A DNA stretch of 64,000 nt. Origin: Cymodocea nodosa. Taxonomy: Eukaryota; Streptophyta; Magnoliopsida; Alismatales; Cymodoceaceae. The stretch is taken from positions 694,501-758,500 of the forward strand of contig CM072341.1 in NCBI GenBank assembly GCA_036874045.1. Direction: 5' to 3'. A model generated the notes under the pieces. It had not been told where the DNA came from, did not search any database, and saw nothing but the letters and a program-made list of their open reading frames with translations. Position 1 is the stretch's first letter; each line of letters starts with the position of its first letter. Position numbers and translations under genes: made by a program. Shown here piece by piece: positions 28,501-41,180 of the stretch.

Positions 28501-31500
28501 ATGTATGCCATCTTATGCATTCTTATTTGTTTCGCCAATAGCTTCCACATATGAAGGCCCACCATTGAATATAAAATCGTGGATTAAATTTGTCACTGCG
28601 GTATGTCAATCGAGGTACTGATTTTTTTGGTTTTTTTAGTTCCATTTACTTTTTGAATCATCTGGAATTTTATAAGTTTATTTTCTCATGTCTGACTTCC
28701 AACATAATAACTTAGTCATTTATGAAGATATTTTTTTCTGGATTACAACCTAAAACTCATGGCCTAATTTCTAGGTAATTAAGTTGTTTATCTGATGTTC
28801 TTTTTCAGGGATAAGTGCTCCATTTTTTCAAGTTCTGAAGTTGAAGAACTGTTACCTGTTGTTATTAGCTTTTTCCTAGATCGTCAACTTCAGGGGATTT
28901 TAATGCTTTTGGATGAATGCGTTAAATCAGTAGTTAGTTTCTTTACTGAGGATGAATGGCATATCAGCTGCGTGAAAATGGCAGAATTTACTGCACGCAG
29001 GTTAGTTTTTGTGAAATTCAATTATCTCAATGATGTAAGTGATATTATTTGGTGTGATTGTCTTTTGGTTATTGGATGTATTATTTTTAAATTCTAAGTA
29101 ATCATTATAAATAAGAATAACCTAATTTTATGACAAAAGTTTAGCATATAAAATAAGAGAGCATATAATATATTAATTCTAGTTTTTATCCATGTAGGTG
29201 TTATCTTTTATTTAATGACTAGTTCAAAACATGTGCCAAATGGTACGGGCCAATTTTTTTGGATCCAAGAACGTGCCAAATTGCCAACGATACATAGGTT
29301 GAAAAAACACTGCTCATTCTTTAAAACAAAAAATCCTGCACAATCTTCAACATAAAAAAAAAACTTGCTCAGGGCTTCTGTCCCAGTCTGTGCCACCCTT
29401 TCTTCTGTTTACCACACAGTTTTCTCATGCAAGTGCATGTCCTGCAATGCCAGGAGATTGAGACAAATGTTGGTTGCAGGGTATGTAAGGCAAATAATGT
29501 TGTCAATTCAGTCCATAATCTATATATTATTAGTTTCTCTTTCTCTCACCTCTTGCCTTAATTATTAGTATAGATATAGCCAAGTAAACACTTTATAGCA
29601 TGTCCATTTTATTGTCAGCATCCGTGGAGTTTTTTTGAGGATGAGCCTTGGTGAATGGTTGGTTGCTCCTTTGTGATTAAAGGTCACAGATTCAAATCCT
29701 AGAAAACAAGCTCTCTATTTATGGAGATAGGGTTGCTATAATCGAATCTTCTCTAGACCTCACATTGATGGAAATTTTGTGCATTGAGTTTGCCTTTTTT
29801 ATCTGTAGAGCTTTTGTATAAGGTAATGAGGTGATGGCTTTGGGATGGATGTGTTGCAGTCTTTTGGACCACATATTTCTTCATTTCCTTTGGATCTCAT
29901 AAAAGTATGAAATTTAAAAGTTATTATAACAACAATAATCAATGTCTTAATTTTGTCCTAAAAATATTCTTAAGAATATTTCTCTCCGTATATTCCTGTC
30001 CATCAAATAAAGATTTTATTCTTTGCATTTTTACAAAAACGTATGCATTAATTGTTATATTGATGAAAATTGTCTTCGCATTCTTACTGAATTCCAATAT
30101 GCAATATGGTGATTATATTACTCTAGTTTCTTACTGACGTTTGGCTTGCCCAAAATTCTCCCTCAGAGATTCTTGTAGACTAGATCAGTGAATCTAATTA
30201 TTTGTTACTACAGTGTTCCTAAAGATCTAAACTGCTTGCGTATAGTGGAATGTGTTCCTCAAGATGATGATCGTAGTAGAATCCTTCGAAGTCAACTTGC
30301 ATTTCAAATTCTTATTCATTCTTTTGAGAAACCTGTAAGTCTATTGTTACTATTTTTCCAATTTCTCTATTATCACTATGTATTAACTGTTAGAATAAGA
30401 TTGTGTTGGACAGCTGCAAATTTTTTTTCTTTATTAACAGTTGGATACTACCTCAAATATAGATCCACCGTAAACTTACCTCTATAGAACACAGCAGGCA
30501 AGAACCTGCAAAATAATATTAGTTGCTAAAAGCCTCTATGGTCGATGGTAGTGAGGTCCATAAACTTTATCTCGAACTATACATGTGACAAACTCTGTAT
30601 GATTGCTTTGTCTTTCTTTATTGCCTTTAGTTGTCTATGACCTACAACTAGTCCTTCCTGATTTTTCATATTTTATTGATAAGATGGTTTAATGAAGTGA
30701 GAATATGATCTTTGAGGAAACATGTGTTTTACGGCTTGCTTAGTTTTTGTGTAGGCTTCCTTTTCTCTCTTTTAATGTATCTCTTCTTGCTGCCCAAAAA
30801 AATGTACGCCCATAAAATATGATCATAATAGGAATGATGATAACCAATTTAAAAACATGAAAATTTGTTGCTAGCTACTAAGCTTTGTTTTTTCATGCTT
30901 ACTAGCATGAGCAAGAACATAGAATGCAAGGGCATGCGGCTCTCTCTAGAAAATGTGGAAGAGCAGTAAAGCCCAAGTAAAGAAGACAACAAAAGCAAAC
31001 CTCCGTTTCTTGTGTTTGTTGGGGGGAGGGGGGTGAATGCAAAACTTACATTTATGTAGTTTCACTATAACCTACATACACAGACAGAAAATCCACTGTG
31101 ATCTAGAGGTTCAAGAGGAAGAGCCGTCAACTCAACACACACACTCCCAGTGATGCAGAATATACGCAATTTTATAATCCACTGGACAACTGTGTATTTA
31201 TTGAAATTTATTGAAATTTTACTGTAGGGTTCTGGTAGTGGGGTGGACAACTGTGTAGACATTTGTTATTGTCTGCAATCTGCTGTAGAAGACATTCAAG
31301 TCATATTCCACTATTTGGGTGTTGCTAACGAGACATTAATCATTTAGTTGTTATACAAGCATACTATCTGGTGCTCTAAAACAAAGTCGTTTGAATGGAT
31401 TTCAACATAATTAGTTTTGTTGATCTTCAAAAAGACAATCAACTTTTGTTGAAACATCCATTAAATGAAAAAGTAGCCACCTAGCTGCGTAAACATTTTT

Positions 31501-32203
31501 GTTCAATCTGTATGATGTTCATTTTTTTGGAACAATAATGCTATCTTTCTAAGACGGTTTCTATGTGATTGTTAGTATCAAGAATAATGATAAGCCAACT
31601 CTGCTGTTACAAGAATAATGATGAATTTCCTGAATATATAATATTTATTTGATATTTTAAATCCAAAAAATTTCAAATTCTGTAATTTGTCATATAAGCC
31701 AACTTTGCTTTTATTACATTATTCAAATTAATTTGCATTTTTTGCGGTTGACAACTATGCTTTGTTTCATCTTATGGTCCTAATACTACAACTGCCAGAT
31801 TGGTTACTCATACCTTGTATGATGCATTATCCTAGGTGTCCAGTGGCATGGAGATTCTCGAAATTCTGTCATCAATTAATATGAAGGAAAAGCATTGTGA
31901 TTTTGTCAAGCTATATATCTACCTTGTTCTAGTTGAAAACTGGCTTTGCTTTGATGCACCTCAAGAAAAATCAAGTGTCCTTAATATGTGGTGTAAATAT
32001 CTTAGAAATTGTTCGACACAAATTACAAGCACAGACTGGCGACCTTATGCCTCAAAGGTGCGATCACAAAACAAATTCTCATTGATTCAAAACACTGTAA
32101 TCGATTCATTTACATATTGAACTACCAACACATTCTTTACTACTTTGCAGGTTCGAAACAGGGCATCCTATCTTATACAAACAGCAAATCAGGTGCTGTG
32201 CTA
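25573..32203 (+). CDS. ASAP1/NSE6-like subunit of the SMC5/6 complex (CANIN-type), probable
   Basis: Twelve exons (25573-25652, 26418-26622, 26675-26737, 26849-26954, 27160-27264, 27355-27425, 27491-27602, 28542-28614, 28809-29000, 30214-30334, 31836-32057, 32150-32203) join in phase to 467 residues. The N-terminus reads MDVDAPLDFELEDPL, then a basic/acidic stretch with KKIIDLDELLTEHYKEE and an NLS-like KRKTR...DEDEDRSRKKK. After that come PLWGLNIFG and an all-helical C-terminal two thirds (GEDFLEGLLKNGWLLKLV, EVEELLPVVISFFLDRQL, EILEILSSINM). This order matches my memory of Arabidopsis ASAP1 (At2g28130), the plant NSE6 partner of SNI1/NSE5, which helps load SMC5/6 for DNA repair. That identification rests on recall of one sequence. 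Intron 9 is long and hosts a SINE. The exon 2 donor (AAT|GTATTG) is chosen because it alone keeps phase; a shorter exon 2 is possible. Confidence 0.8.
29640..29800 (+). mobile_element. Au-type SINE fossil in an intron
   Basis: The order 'ggttgctcctttgtgattaa', 'ggtcacagattcaaatcct', then 'ttctctagacctcacattga' and 'ttttgtgcattgagtttgcc' ending in TTTTTT follows the plant Au SINE layout: tRNA-like head with a B box (here AGATTCAAATCC), central CCTTCCCCGGACCCCGCA-like part, tail ending in poly-T. It is diverged, so old. It lies in the sense orientation in the ninth intron of the ASAP1-like gene. Confidence 0.75.
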
Positions 32204-32209
32204 ATAAAT

Positions 32210-35200
32210 GATGCTTTTGGACGAGGTTGTTTTGTTTTTAATCTATGGCTTTTCCATGGTAGAGAAGATGAACTAACCCTTTTTGTTGGAGTTATCTCCA
32301 AAGGCATGCAGTTTACTCACATGTTAGGATAAATCCTCCTTGACCCCTCACCGAGATTTTGTTACTGAAGCAGATTTTGTTACTGAAGCTGCAGTTCCCA
32401 TGAAAAGGGTCCCGACGTCTTACCTATGTATGAATATGGAAACATAGAATTGGATCCTGAATTCGGCCATATGTTAGATCAGATTTTGATGGTGGGGCAA
32501 TGAAACTAAAGTCCATCAGGATGGGCTACTTAACAAGGTCTAAAGCTAATGTTTAGATTCTGGGTCAGATCTTGCTTATTGTGTAACTATAATTATCAAA
32601 TGTGTTGAATCTTACACACTGATTTCAGAAGTCCCCGTATCGTTTTGATCAAATGAAAACACAGGAGTATAACCGAATTATGTTTTGTATATTGCACATC
32701 GTCGATTGTTTTCTTTTGTCTCTCTCTGTTTTTTTTTTTTCTTGATATTGATTATCTTTATTTTTAACTTGTAAAAAATGCCCAGTGTTTTTCTGTTAGC
32801 AACTAAACGATATTCATTTATGCAAATTGTTGCCACTTGTATTAATGTGTTTGTCAAACAGAGTTGACGTATTTTTATTGGGCTATTAGTGCTTATTTGA
32901 TTCCACCAAATAAGTTTATTTTGTTGCCACTATAAGCCTAGCTTTTGAAGTAATGAAGATAATATTTCTGCGGTGACGTTGAATGGTGGCAGATGATCGG
33001 TGGTGGCAGCTACTGCTCTACTGTTGTTTGAGGCGCATCTACCGTGGGTTTTCTCTTCTCTTTTGGAAATTCATGTTCAATTTTCAAATCCACGTCGCCC
33101 TATTTTGAAGTGGGAAAAAGTGGAATTTGTTATGGCAATCTTGTCGCTTTTCTGTAATCTTGATTTGAGATCCAGCACCGGTGCTAATGTGGAAGCACAT
33201 CAAGGGGCCAAGGAGAATAAAACCAGCAAAGAGAGGGAATTGCTACAGGGCAAAGCCATGGCATGGCAATGGATGCAAGAGGATCAGTGTTGTATTGGAA
33301 GATTGAAAAACCAGAGCCCTCTTCCTTTGATCCAAAGGCACAGGAATATTCTATTTTAAATTGCGCAGGTTCCACCAATCACAATTCTTCAAGGATATAT
33401 AATTACCCGTGAATACCAAATCCTATGTTTGGCTGATGTAAATGGAAGCACTTAAAGTAGTGGACACCATCTTCTTCGTCTTCGTGCTTGCTATCATTCA
33501 TCCCATCATTCTTGTCATTTTGGATTTTTTTTTTTTTTTTGTGTTCTCCACTTTTTCGTTAACTTTGTGCATAGGACTACCACCCAATCGGCGGGTCATG
33601 GGAGAAGAAGAAAACCGTGAGCAGCATTTCTCAGATGATTTGTCTGATGGCATGTTAATGCGTCAATGGTCCTGGAGAAACCGCACCATCTTATAAAAGA
33701 AGATTCCGTTTACCACCGGTCCCGAATCACCTGGTCAAGTTGCCTGGATTTCCATTGAGGAAAAAGGTCAGTTTGTTCCGATCTTCCGCTTTTTTATGAA
33801 ACTCGAACCTGGTCCGACAATATCCTCCTTTTCATGGTATGGTGAGAAAGGCAAAGCGGTTCAAGAACACCGAGCGCATGGTGTGGTTTGGCAGGTAACT
33901 CTGGTTTTCACGTGTCATTCGGTGAAGTCTAAAATGATTGTTTCTGCTTGGAGGAGTAAATTAAGAGCAGTTTTACATGTTTCCCACTAAGTTATTTATT
34001 TTATTTTAATTTTAATTTTAATTTTAATTTTAATTTTAAATGCCAAATATTGTTTTTGTTTTGAAGAAGGTTATTCCTTTGTTTCCCGTCAAGGAATGAC
34101 AAATATCATATCAACTTTCTCGTAAACGGAGTGTTGGCGTGGCTGAGGATGATGAGACCTGAGAACCACCGACGAGGAATCTACCTTTTTCGGTCCGGAC
34201 ATGACTAGATTTTTTTCAACAGTTTCATCACCCAAATGCAGAAACACCTTCTTTCCTTTTCCTTTTGAGTGCTGCTTTGTATGGCAGGCCCCATTCTTCG
34301 TTGAGCTTCCTTTTTCCATTAGCAAGTGGGAGGATGTTGGGACAGCCGAGCAGACTACGTTTCTTTAGTATGGTCTTTAGACATCATCATTGCAGGTTCT
34401 TCCCTCTTGTCAACTGATCTTTCGAGGCCGATGCCGAATTGATGTCATTCTCAAGCCGGAATCAGTTTGTCAGTAATAATGATAAAAATAAAATAACGAT
34501 GGTGTTTTTCCTTAGGTTGAAATCTAAAATTTCCTTCTCTCAAAAGTGTGAAGGAAAATCAAGTATCTTATCCACTGTCGGGAGCTAGGACGAGAATGTT
34601 ATTCAGCGAAGGCATCAACGGGCAAAAGAGATCATAAGATCATGTTAAATATTAATGACTCTTGGGGTGAAATATCAACGGCCGACCTTAAGGTGGGGGG
34701 AAGAGGCTTTATGTGCATGACATCTATACTCAAACTAATTAACTTATCGTTCGGAGAGCAAGAGTAATGCCTTCATACGTGTATTCCTCATATTTCAAGG
34801 CAAGCCTTACATGTTCTATCGTGAGATATCGCAGCAAACTAATCAAGGTTTGGCGGTAGAAGCGTGGGGAGTGGTTCTTCAATCCTTCCTACCTAAACTT
34901 TGATGCAACTTCTCATTAAGCCACAATGTTGATGTGTTAAAAGATTCCATATGATAAGCTCCTTTGTTAAGCATTATGTCCTAGGAAAATTACCAACAAA
35001 AAAGTATATTATGTATTAGTGAGAAATGGCAAGCAAGGAGTCCCATGATTGATGGGTAAGTGCTGACATGTTCACATATCCAAGTCTACATGAGTGGAAG
35101 GAAGATTTCTAGGATATTCGCAGAAGAGGCAATGCTGAACGCTCTAGCATGTTTTGTTGAAATGCCTGCCTTGGTGCATTATTTTTGATCAGGTCTTCTG

Positions 35201-36900
35201 GTGACCTGAAAAATATGAATCGGATGAAAAACCCCCAGTGATCCCAGTTGCTTTATTTTTCTATTTCCATCATAGGATTCACCTTGGTTTGAAGGAGGAA
35301 TCTTAGGATCATTTTGCAAAAAGAATTTTTAAAAAAGCCAAAGATGATTGCATGGTATTATATGAACAATTAATTTCTCTGGGAAAATATGAGCATTATC
35401 AAAAGCTTCCTGGCATCTGTACAAGGGGGAGCCCTTCTTTTGTGTGGAGAACATGTGGAGATACTGTTAGTGGTGAGAAGCAATTCATTTTGGCTTTGAG
35501 TCTGTTGTTCTATTGTCCCAACTCAAGCATGTAGGCGCCTGAACCACCGGGACCTGTGTATCTTTTTCCCCAATACTGAATGATGCCTGGAATTCTGGAA
35601 CATTGGATGCTGTTAAATATATGAGGTTCCATGTCAATGTTCTCCTTTTTGGGTATAGTTAACTGAAATTCTTGTAAAAGAGAATCCATCGCCCTTGCCT
35701 ATTTTATTTTCAGATGGTCATAAAGTTGGGGCAAAAATTTCAGGATTTACATAAGATGTAGTTATCACCTTACTTACTCAAATCAGGGTGGAGTAAAAAG
35801 ATATTTTATCTTGTAGAATGCTTGAGGTTGACAGTGAATAAACATTACTGATAAAAAAAAAAAAATTTCAAGTCCAGATTTGATTGACATGGGTGATTCT
35901 CTTACTCAAACTTTGCTGTTTTTGCTCAGAAATTTTGAAAAATTATGTGATTTTAACAATAACTGAGTAACTTGCTGGCATTATAACTAAACATGCCTCA
36001 AATATCTGACAAAGCAAGAACAAATTAAGTTACAGTAAACTTCTGAACATTAAGAACAGTGACATAATGATATCTGATGTGCACCATACCTGCAGCTTTG
36101 TGACATACTGAGCACTTCTTTGAAAGGTAGTCCAAAAGCAAAACATTCTAGACAAGGATTGCTGGCAATGCAGAGGAGCACATTACATTGCAGGCGAGAA
36201 GATTCCCATGTCTCACAACTGCAGCAGCGGACACTCTGAAATAAAGATGTTCCCCTCTACAACGAACCACTAGACTGCATAAACCCGAAGACAAAGGGAG
36301 TCCCTTGATCATCTCCATGCCCCTTGTTTTCTGTGTTTCCAACAGGAAACTGTCCATGTTCAGCAAGCAAGCACTCAAACCCATGGTGTTTTGTCCGAGA
36401 CAAGAATTGGAGGGCACGGGATATGGAAAGCCTCTCGGTCTGAACAAGAATCAACCTCTTGCAACATTTGCTCTCCATTTCTATCGCCATGAAGTTTGAG
36501 CTTTGTTTTGGGGTCCTTGTTCATAACCTCGTCATCCAACCACAATACCCCAAACATGCATCAGAAACGACATCTAGCGGGAAAACTTTAAAAGGTTTGT
36601 GTTGTGGACTTGGTAGTTTAATACCGAATCAATAATAGATAATTGTGGAGCACAAATTCTCCGTTGAATTTTAAAATTTTAGATGAATTTCTACAAACAT
36701 ACCTTTATTCTCTTCATACGTACTTGGAACCCAGTTTTTTTTTCACAACTCCCCTACATCTATTTTTCACACCTATAAATAAAGGAAGTGTGCATACGAA
36801 TGGATTAGCAAGTGAAGAATAAAAGAAGGTTATACTATTCTTTTTCGACAGTAAAACGGTGTCGAGAATGAATGCTTCAATCCTGTGATAATGATTGAGT
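32210..36900. other. intergenic, no gene recognised; possible decayed coding sequence
   Basis: The region mixes average-GC stretches (33000-34450, 36150-36560) with AT-rich DNA. Frames such as 33000-33359, 33442-33696, 33796-33990 (plus), 34089-34325 and 36148-36490 (minus) are short, broken by stops and show no domain I can name. The runs at 33590-33900 look as though they once coded for protein, and could be a dead gene or retroelement. None is strong enough to call. Confidence 0.4.
34000..34038. repeat. (TTTTAA)n hexamer tandem repeat
   Basis: About six head-to-tail copies of TTTTAA following 'tattttattttaa'. Confidence 0.9.
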
Positions 36901-36919
36901 GAAACAAAATCTAAGTTTG

Positions 36920-37150
36920 TAGCGATTTCTTCAATTCATTAGTAATTAATTTAAAGTTGAAATTTTATATCACATCAAAATAGGTTGCACATCTACCTAT
37001 AGATGTTTGTAGGTATATAAGTAAGTTATAGGTGGAGGGAAGTGTTAAACTATATGTTAGTCTACTGTATTCATTATTACCAACTGATTTTGAATTAAAA
37101 TTTTATAATTATAAGATTTGCACACAAATTAAGGCATAGACAAACTGGTG
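36920..37150 (+). repeat. dispersed repeat R1, two partial copies
   Basis: 'tcaattcattagtaattaat', 'aaagttgaaattttatatca' and 'aactgattttgaattaaaat' repeat within 150 bases together with the R1 word 'aagtaagttataggtgg'. Confidence 0.45.
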
Positions 37151-37599
37151 TAAACAAAAACAGCTACTGGTAAGCTGTTGATTCAATTGCCTTGGTTCCT
37201 TACTTTTTAATTATAAGAATGATGTCTTGTCTCGGTTGTGGAAGGCAAAACATCCCTTAAAAGCCGGAAAGCCAATGCATCAGATACACCTCGATTCTCC
37301 AATTCCCAGATCAGAGATGTGGGATAGATGATTGAGTATTAGCTCCACATGAATAAAAAATAAAAATAAAAATAAAATATGGATTAAAATATATAAAAAA
37401 AATTTCTATTTATAATGAATTGATTTTGAGGTTGAGAAAGGAAGATTCATATTCATGGTAAGGAAAATCAACAAGGAAGATAGGATTAATAAAAGAAGAA
37501 ACATGCACAAGTGTTTGTCCATCACTAATGTCCACCATGAGTGCACTGTTATCCTAATTTGCTTAAGTAATGGGTTGTTTTCTTCTTCTTCTTCTTGTT

Positions 37600-37850
37600 A
37601 GCCTGAAATTTAAATTTAAATTTAATTAATATTGAATAAAGAGATTTATTGTTATATGAGTTTTTTTTTATCTTTATTTCTTTTGATATGAGATTATTCC
37701 ATACTTCCTTTCACTTGTGGTATATCTTAAATCTATAAGTATTTTTTTATATCAGATAGATATACGTAAATTTACATTGACATTATTTAAAATTATTTGG
37801 GAGTGCACAAAAAATTATCATTATATAAGTTTAAATTTTATCTCCGTTCC
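37600..37850 (+). repeat. dispersed repeat R1, nearly full copy
   Basis: This copy shows most R1 words in order: 'gaataaagagatttattgtt', 'atatgagtttttttttatct', 'ttttgatatgagattattcc', 'cttcctttcacttgtgg', 'ctataagtattttt', 'agatatacgtaaatttacat' and 'tgacattatttaaaat'. Confidence 0.6.
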
Positions 37851-37931
37851 TTTGGATTATCCACCACATAGAGGTAAAGAGAAGGCAGAGAAGGGAGGGC
37901 CATTCATGAGCACTGACACTTTGACAAGCGC

Positions 37932-37935
<4 letters not shown>

Positions 37936-37970
<35 letters not shown>
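37936..37970. repeat. microsatellite (TG)n(TA)n
   Basis: A run of about twelve TG units passes into TATATATA. Confidence 0.95.
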
Positions 37971-38179
37971 AATGACGACCCATATATTTTAAGGTGTTAA
38001 TTTGTTATGAATGCATTAGACGATCTGTCTTACTGTTGGTGGCCACTTAGTACTCTACTTTTACTCTTCGCTTGCTCTTGCACTCTTGTTCTTTACTTTC
38101 TTTATGTTCATATTCTCATTGTGCTCCTACAATTCACAACAATTATATGAGCGAGAACAATGCTTGATGGTTCAAACCA

Positions 38180-38598
38180 TACAAGAAGCGATGGGGGTTG
38201 ATAATTTAGGTATAGGTGGAACTTGTTTGGTAACATGTACCCTTGAGAAATTGAGAGAAATTAGATTTTGGAAAATAATAATAGAAGGTGATCTCTACAT
38301 GATTCAACTTGCCCCAAAATTGAGGAAGGAATTAAGATTGAAAGCTTTGCAAAGAAGTTGTAGCTTTTCCTTGAAATTAAACAGATTCCTACCAAAGCTG
38401 TTGCAACTTCTAATTATGATTGAGATTGTTAAGACAAAGCTTCAAAACAAAATGGCAGAAGAATTTCTTGTTAATTACTTGGTGAATCTATCCATGGAGA
38501 AAGAAATGACATATGTTTCTTTATATTCAATCACAAATAGTTTTACAGACATAAAAAACTATCAATTACAAATTAAATTGAAGAATAGCAATTTTTAG
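38180..38598 (+). mobile_element. transposon protein remnants (hAT-like C-terminus, RNase H-like upstream)
   Basis: A continuous 170-codon frame from 38086 ends at 38598. Its last 50 residues (EIVKTKLQNKMAEEFLVNYL ... SITNSFTDIKNYQLQIK) follow the C-terminal pattern of ZMYM1/TTF-type hAT transposases, in which MK.VKT.LRNKM.DEFL...L..YIE is followed by a helix with ..I...F...K.R. Upstream, KLREIRFWKIIIEGDLYMIQ resembles the RNase H-like domain of plant retroelements. Neither domain is complete and the two do not belong together, so this looks like a chimeric transposon scrap rather than a gene. Confidence 0.45.
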
Positions 38599-38619
38599 TC
38601 ATCTTATTCCATAAGTTTC

Positions 38620-39540
38620 TTTTTCTTGAAACATTTATATATATCGTCAAACATTTTAAGACATCTTGCAAGTTCTAGGGTATCAAACATTATTTTTAGA
38701 CATTTTATTTGGATTCAATTATAAAAATATACATAGTTGGTTTTGTAGACTTTGATTGTTAAGGAAAAATATTTCATTTGGTACATGTATTATATTAACT
38801 TAAAAATAGATAATTTTGTGTGGCACACCTTATATATCAAAGAATCCTAGCTAGTTTTGTTCCCTAATTATAAACTATTAGTAACAAAGTTTTACATTAG
38901 GTGCATTTACATATACTATCAAGCAACTACTTTTGTAAGAACTCTAAAGTTAATTGTATTTGGACGAGAGTAGAATCAAGATGGGTGACCATTTAAGAAG
39001 TTATTGTGTAGTACCTTTGGGTAGTAGTATTGATTCTTGTGCAGTGCCTTTAGGTAGAAGTTCTTGTAGGTGTGTGTACTACTTACCTAATTTACTCATT
39101 TAAGTAGAGGAGACACGGTAACATAAATTAAAATTAAGTACCCATTTAAGTATGGTATGAGATTTTCAAAACCACAAAAATCTATGTCATGCTTCTTCTT
39201 CTTTTCCAATAAAAACAATATTTTCATTTAATCTCGAATCTTAAACTTACTTTTCTTATATGTTTTATAAGGTAAGACAAGATTAATTATACTATTCCTT
39301 GTCAAAATCTATGTCAAGCATTTTTGCTGATAAGGATAATATTTTTATCTAATTTCAAATCCTATCCTTGTTTTTCTCTTATGTTTTATAAGATAAGATA
39401 ACTACACTATTTGTTGTTAAAATCTAGTGAAATTCCTTTTGCTGATCAAAATCTACATCAAGCCGAAGAGAACAAGCATGGTCTTTGTTCCATATATACC
39501 CTATTTAACCACACATGCTTAGTTCATAATTATTCCACCT
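38620..39540. other. intergenic, repetitive, no gene recognised
   Basis: 'gtagtacctttgggtagtag' and 'cagtgcctttaggtagaag' form a near duplication at about 39008-39062, followed by the tandem array described separately. Confidence 0.4.
39175..39465. repeat. degenerate tandem repeat, about 120-bp unit, two and a half copies
   Basis: 'aaaatctatgtcatgcttct', 'ttatatgttttataaggtaa' and 'ttatactattccttgtc' in the first unit match 'aaaatctatgtcaagcattt', 'cttatgttttataagataag' and 'ctacactatttgttgtt' in the second. A third start, 'aaaatctagtgaaattcctt', lies at about 39419. Confidence 0.65.
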
Positions 39541-39570
39541 AATTAACAACAATGCTGACTTGTTAACTCC

Positions 39571-39601
39571 CCCCTCCCTCTCTCTCTCTCTCTCTCTCTC
39601 T
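39571..39601. repeat. microsatellite (CT)n
   Basis: An uninterrupted CT run. A second CT run of similar length lies at 40025-40052, and the 420 bases between them hold no recognised gene. Confidence 0.95.
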
Positions 39602-40589
39602 TGAAGGTTAAGACATTCTTCATTTTTGGTCTTCATGAGATTTAAACTGGCTAGCAAAGGGATAATCACTAATTTCCCCTCTCTAGTTAAAAGGTGACGG
39701 TCATTTAGATGGCATTCTTTCGTTAAAAGTATTTCAAAGAAACATAACAGATAATGCGTATTTATTGTGACACTCCAAATAAAATGTCATTTTATCTTAA
39801 TTTTTGTGACAAACCATATATATATTTCATGAGAAACAAAAAGGTATGTCATATTTTCTATAAATTTTATGACAGACATTCCACCGAAGGTAATAGAGTT
39901 TTCAGAATGTTACAAAAACATAAGCATTTAGTAACACATTTTTTGTATGTCATTATATGTTATATATATACAATGACAGAACTCTAGTATATATGCATTA
40001 CAAAATGTCAATATTCTCATAGTCTCTCCCTCTCTCTCTCTCTCTCTCTCTCAACACAATTATCACTACCATCATCTCCAAGTTGGTATTGGCAAACAGA
40101 CCAGTACTCCATAATTCACTCCTTCCCTTTGCCTTTCCAGTCCTTCGTAATAATCTAATCCATGAAAGCAATAGTATTATAGATGCGGAGTAAACATCAT
40201 CATCATCAAGACAAGATCAAAGATTAAGGGAGGAATTAATCCAAACCCCACACGCAAACTCACACTTACTCAAGAGTGCTCCCAGCTGTGTCTTGTCGGA
40301 CAAAGAAGGAAAGACCACCACCACCACCACCACCACCACTCCCACTCCCACTTGGGTCGGTGGCAGCATCTGATCACACTCCTCCCACTCACACTCCTCC
40401 CACAATAATCCATTGTTGGGGATGAGCGAGGTTGAATCTCAGTTAAACAAGAATACAATCATTACCGAAAAGTCGATGTGGTTAATTGCGCACTAAATAT
40501 ATAATACCCTCCAGCACATCTCATCATTCATGACCATGCGTGAATTCCATCAACAAGATCATGAATGTCATCTACAAGAAATATATATG

Positions 40590-41180
40590 TAAACTTTTAA
40601 CTTAAAATCAATTGACAGTTGGTAAAAGGATCTGTCATTAACCCTATGTGTCTAGGTTTTTCATTATATATAAAATGATGTGAGACTATTTAATATTTCT
40701 TTTCACCTGTGATCTTGTCTTTTGCCTACAAATGTCTTTTTATAGGTAGATGTGTGTAAATCTACTTTAATATCATGTAAAATTCAAACTTAAAATCAAT
40801 TAATTATGAGTGAAAGGTATCATTGTATGTAAGCTCAGGTTCAATATTGGTCTCAACTAATATAAGACTGTCCAATACTTCCTTTCATTTGCAATTTATT
40901 TTATGTCTATAAATATTTTTAACGAATCTACTTTGATATCATGTAAAATTTCAACTTAAAAGTAATTATGAGAATGGAGGAAAGACACTTATATGTGTAA
41001 AATAAGTTATATATGAATTAGAGTATTGAAGTAATTTTACATTGTTAATGTGAAAATTAAACCTAAGTTAAGATGAGTCTTTTTTTTCAGTGATGGCTAA
41101 TTGATTTTAAGTTAAAATTTTAGATTATCATGAGATCACACATTGTATAATCTATTGATGGAGAAATTTATATATACGGA
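40590..41180 (+). repeat. dispersed repeat R1, two nearly full copies and a partial one, upstream of WAT1
   Basis: These are the clearest copies in the window. 'tgatgtgagactatttaata' is followed by 'ctacaaatgtctttttatag', 'gtagatgtgtgtaaatctac', 'tttaatatcatgtaaaattc' and 'aacttaaaatcaattaatta'. Then come 'tgagtgaaaggtatcattgt', 'atgtaagctcaggttcaata', 'actaatataagactgtccaa' and again 'ctataaatatttttaacgaa'. A third fragment, 'ggctaattgattttaagtta', lies 160 bases from the WAT1 TATA-like sequence. Confidence 0.65.

Noticed and set aside
29365..29568. 67-codon frame in the ASAP1-like gene
   Set aside because: It lies wholly inside intron 9, and adding it would break the exon 9 to exon 10 phase.
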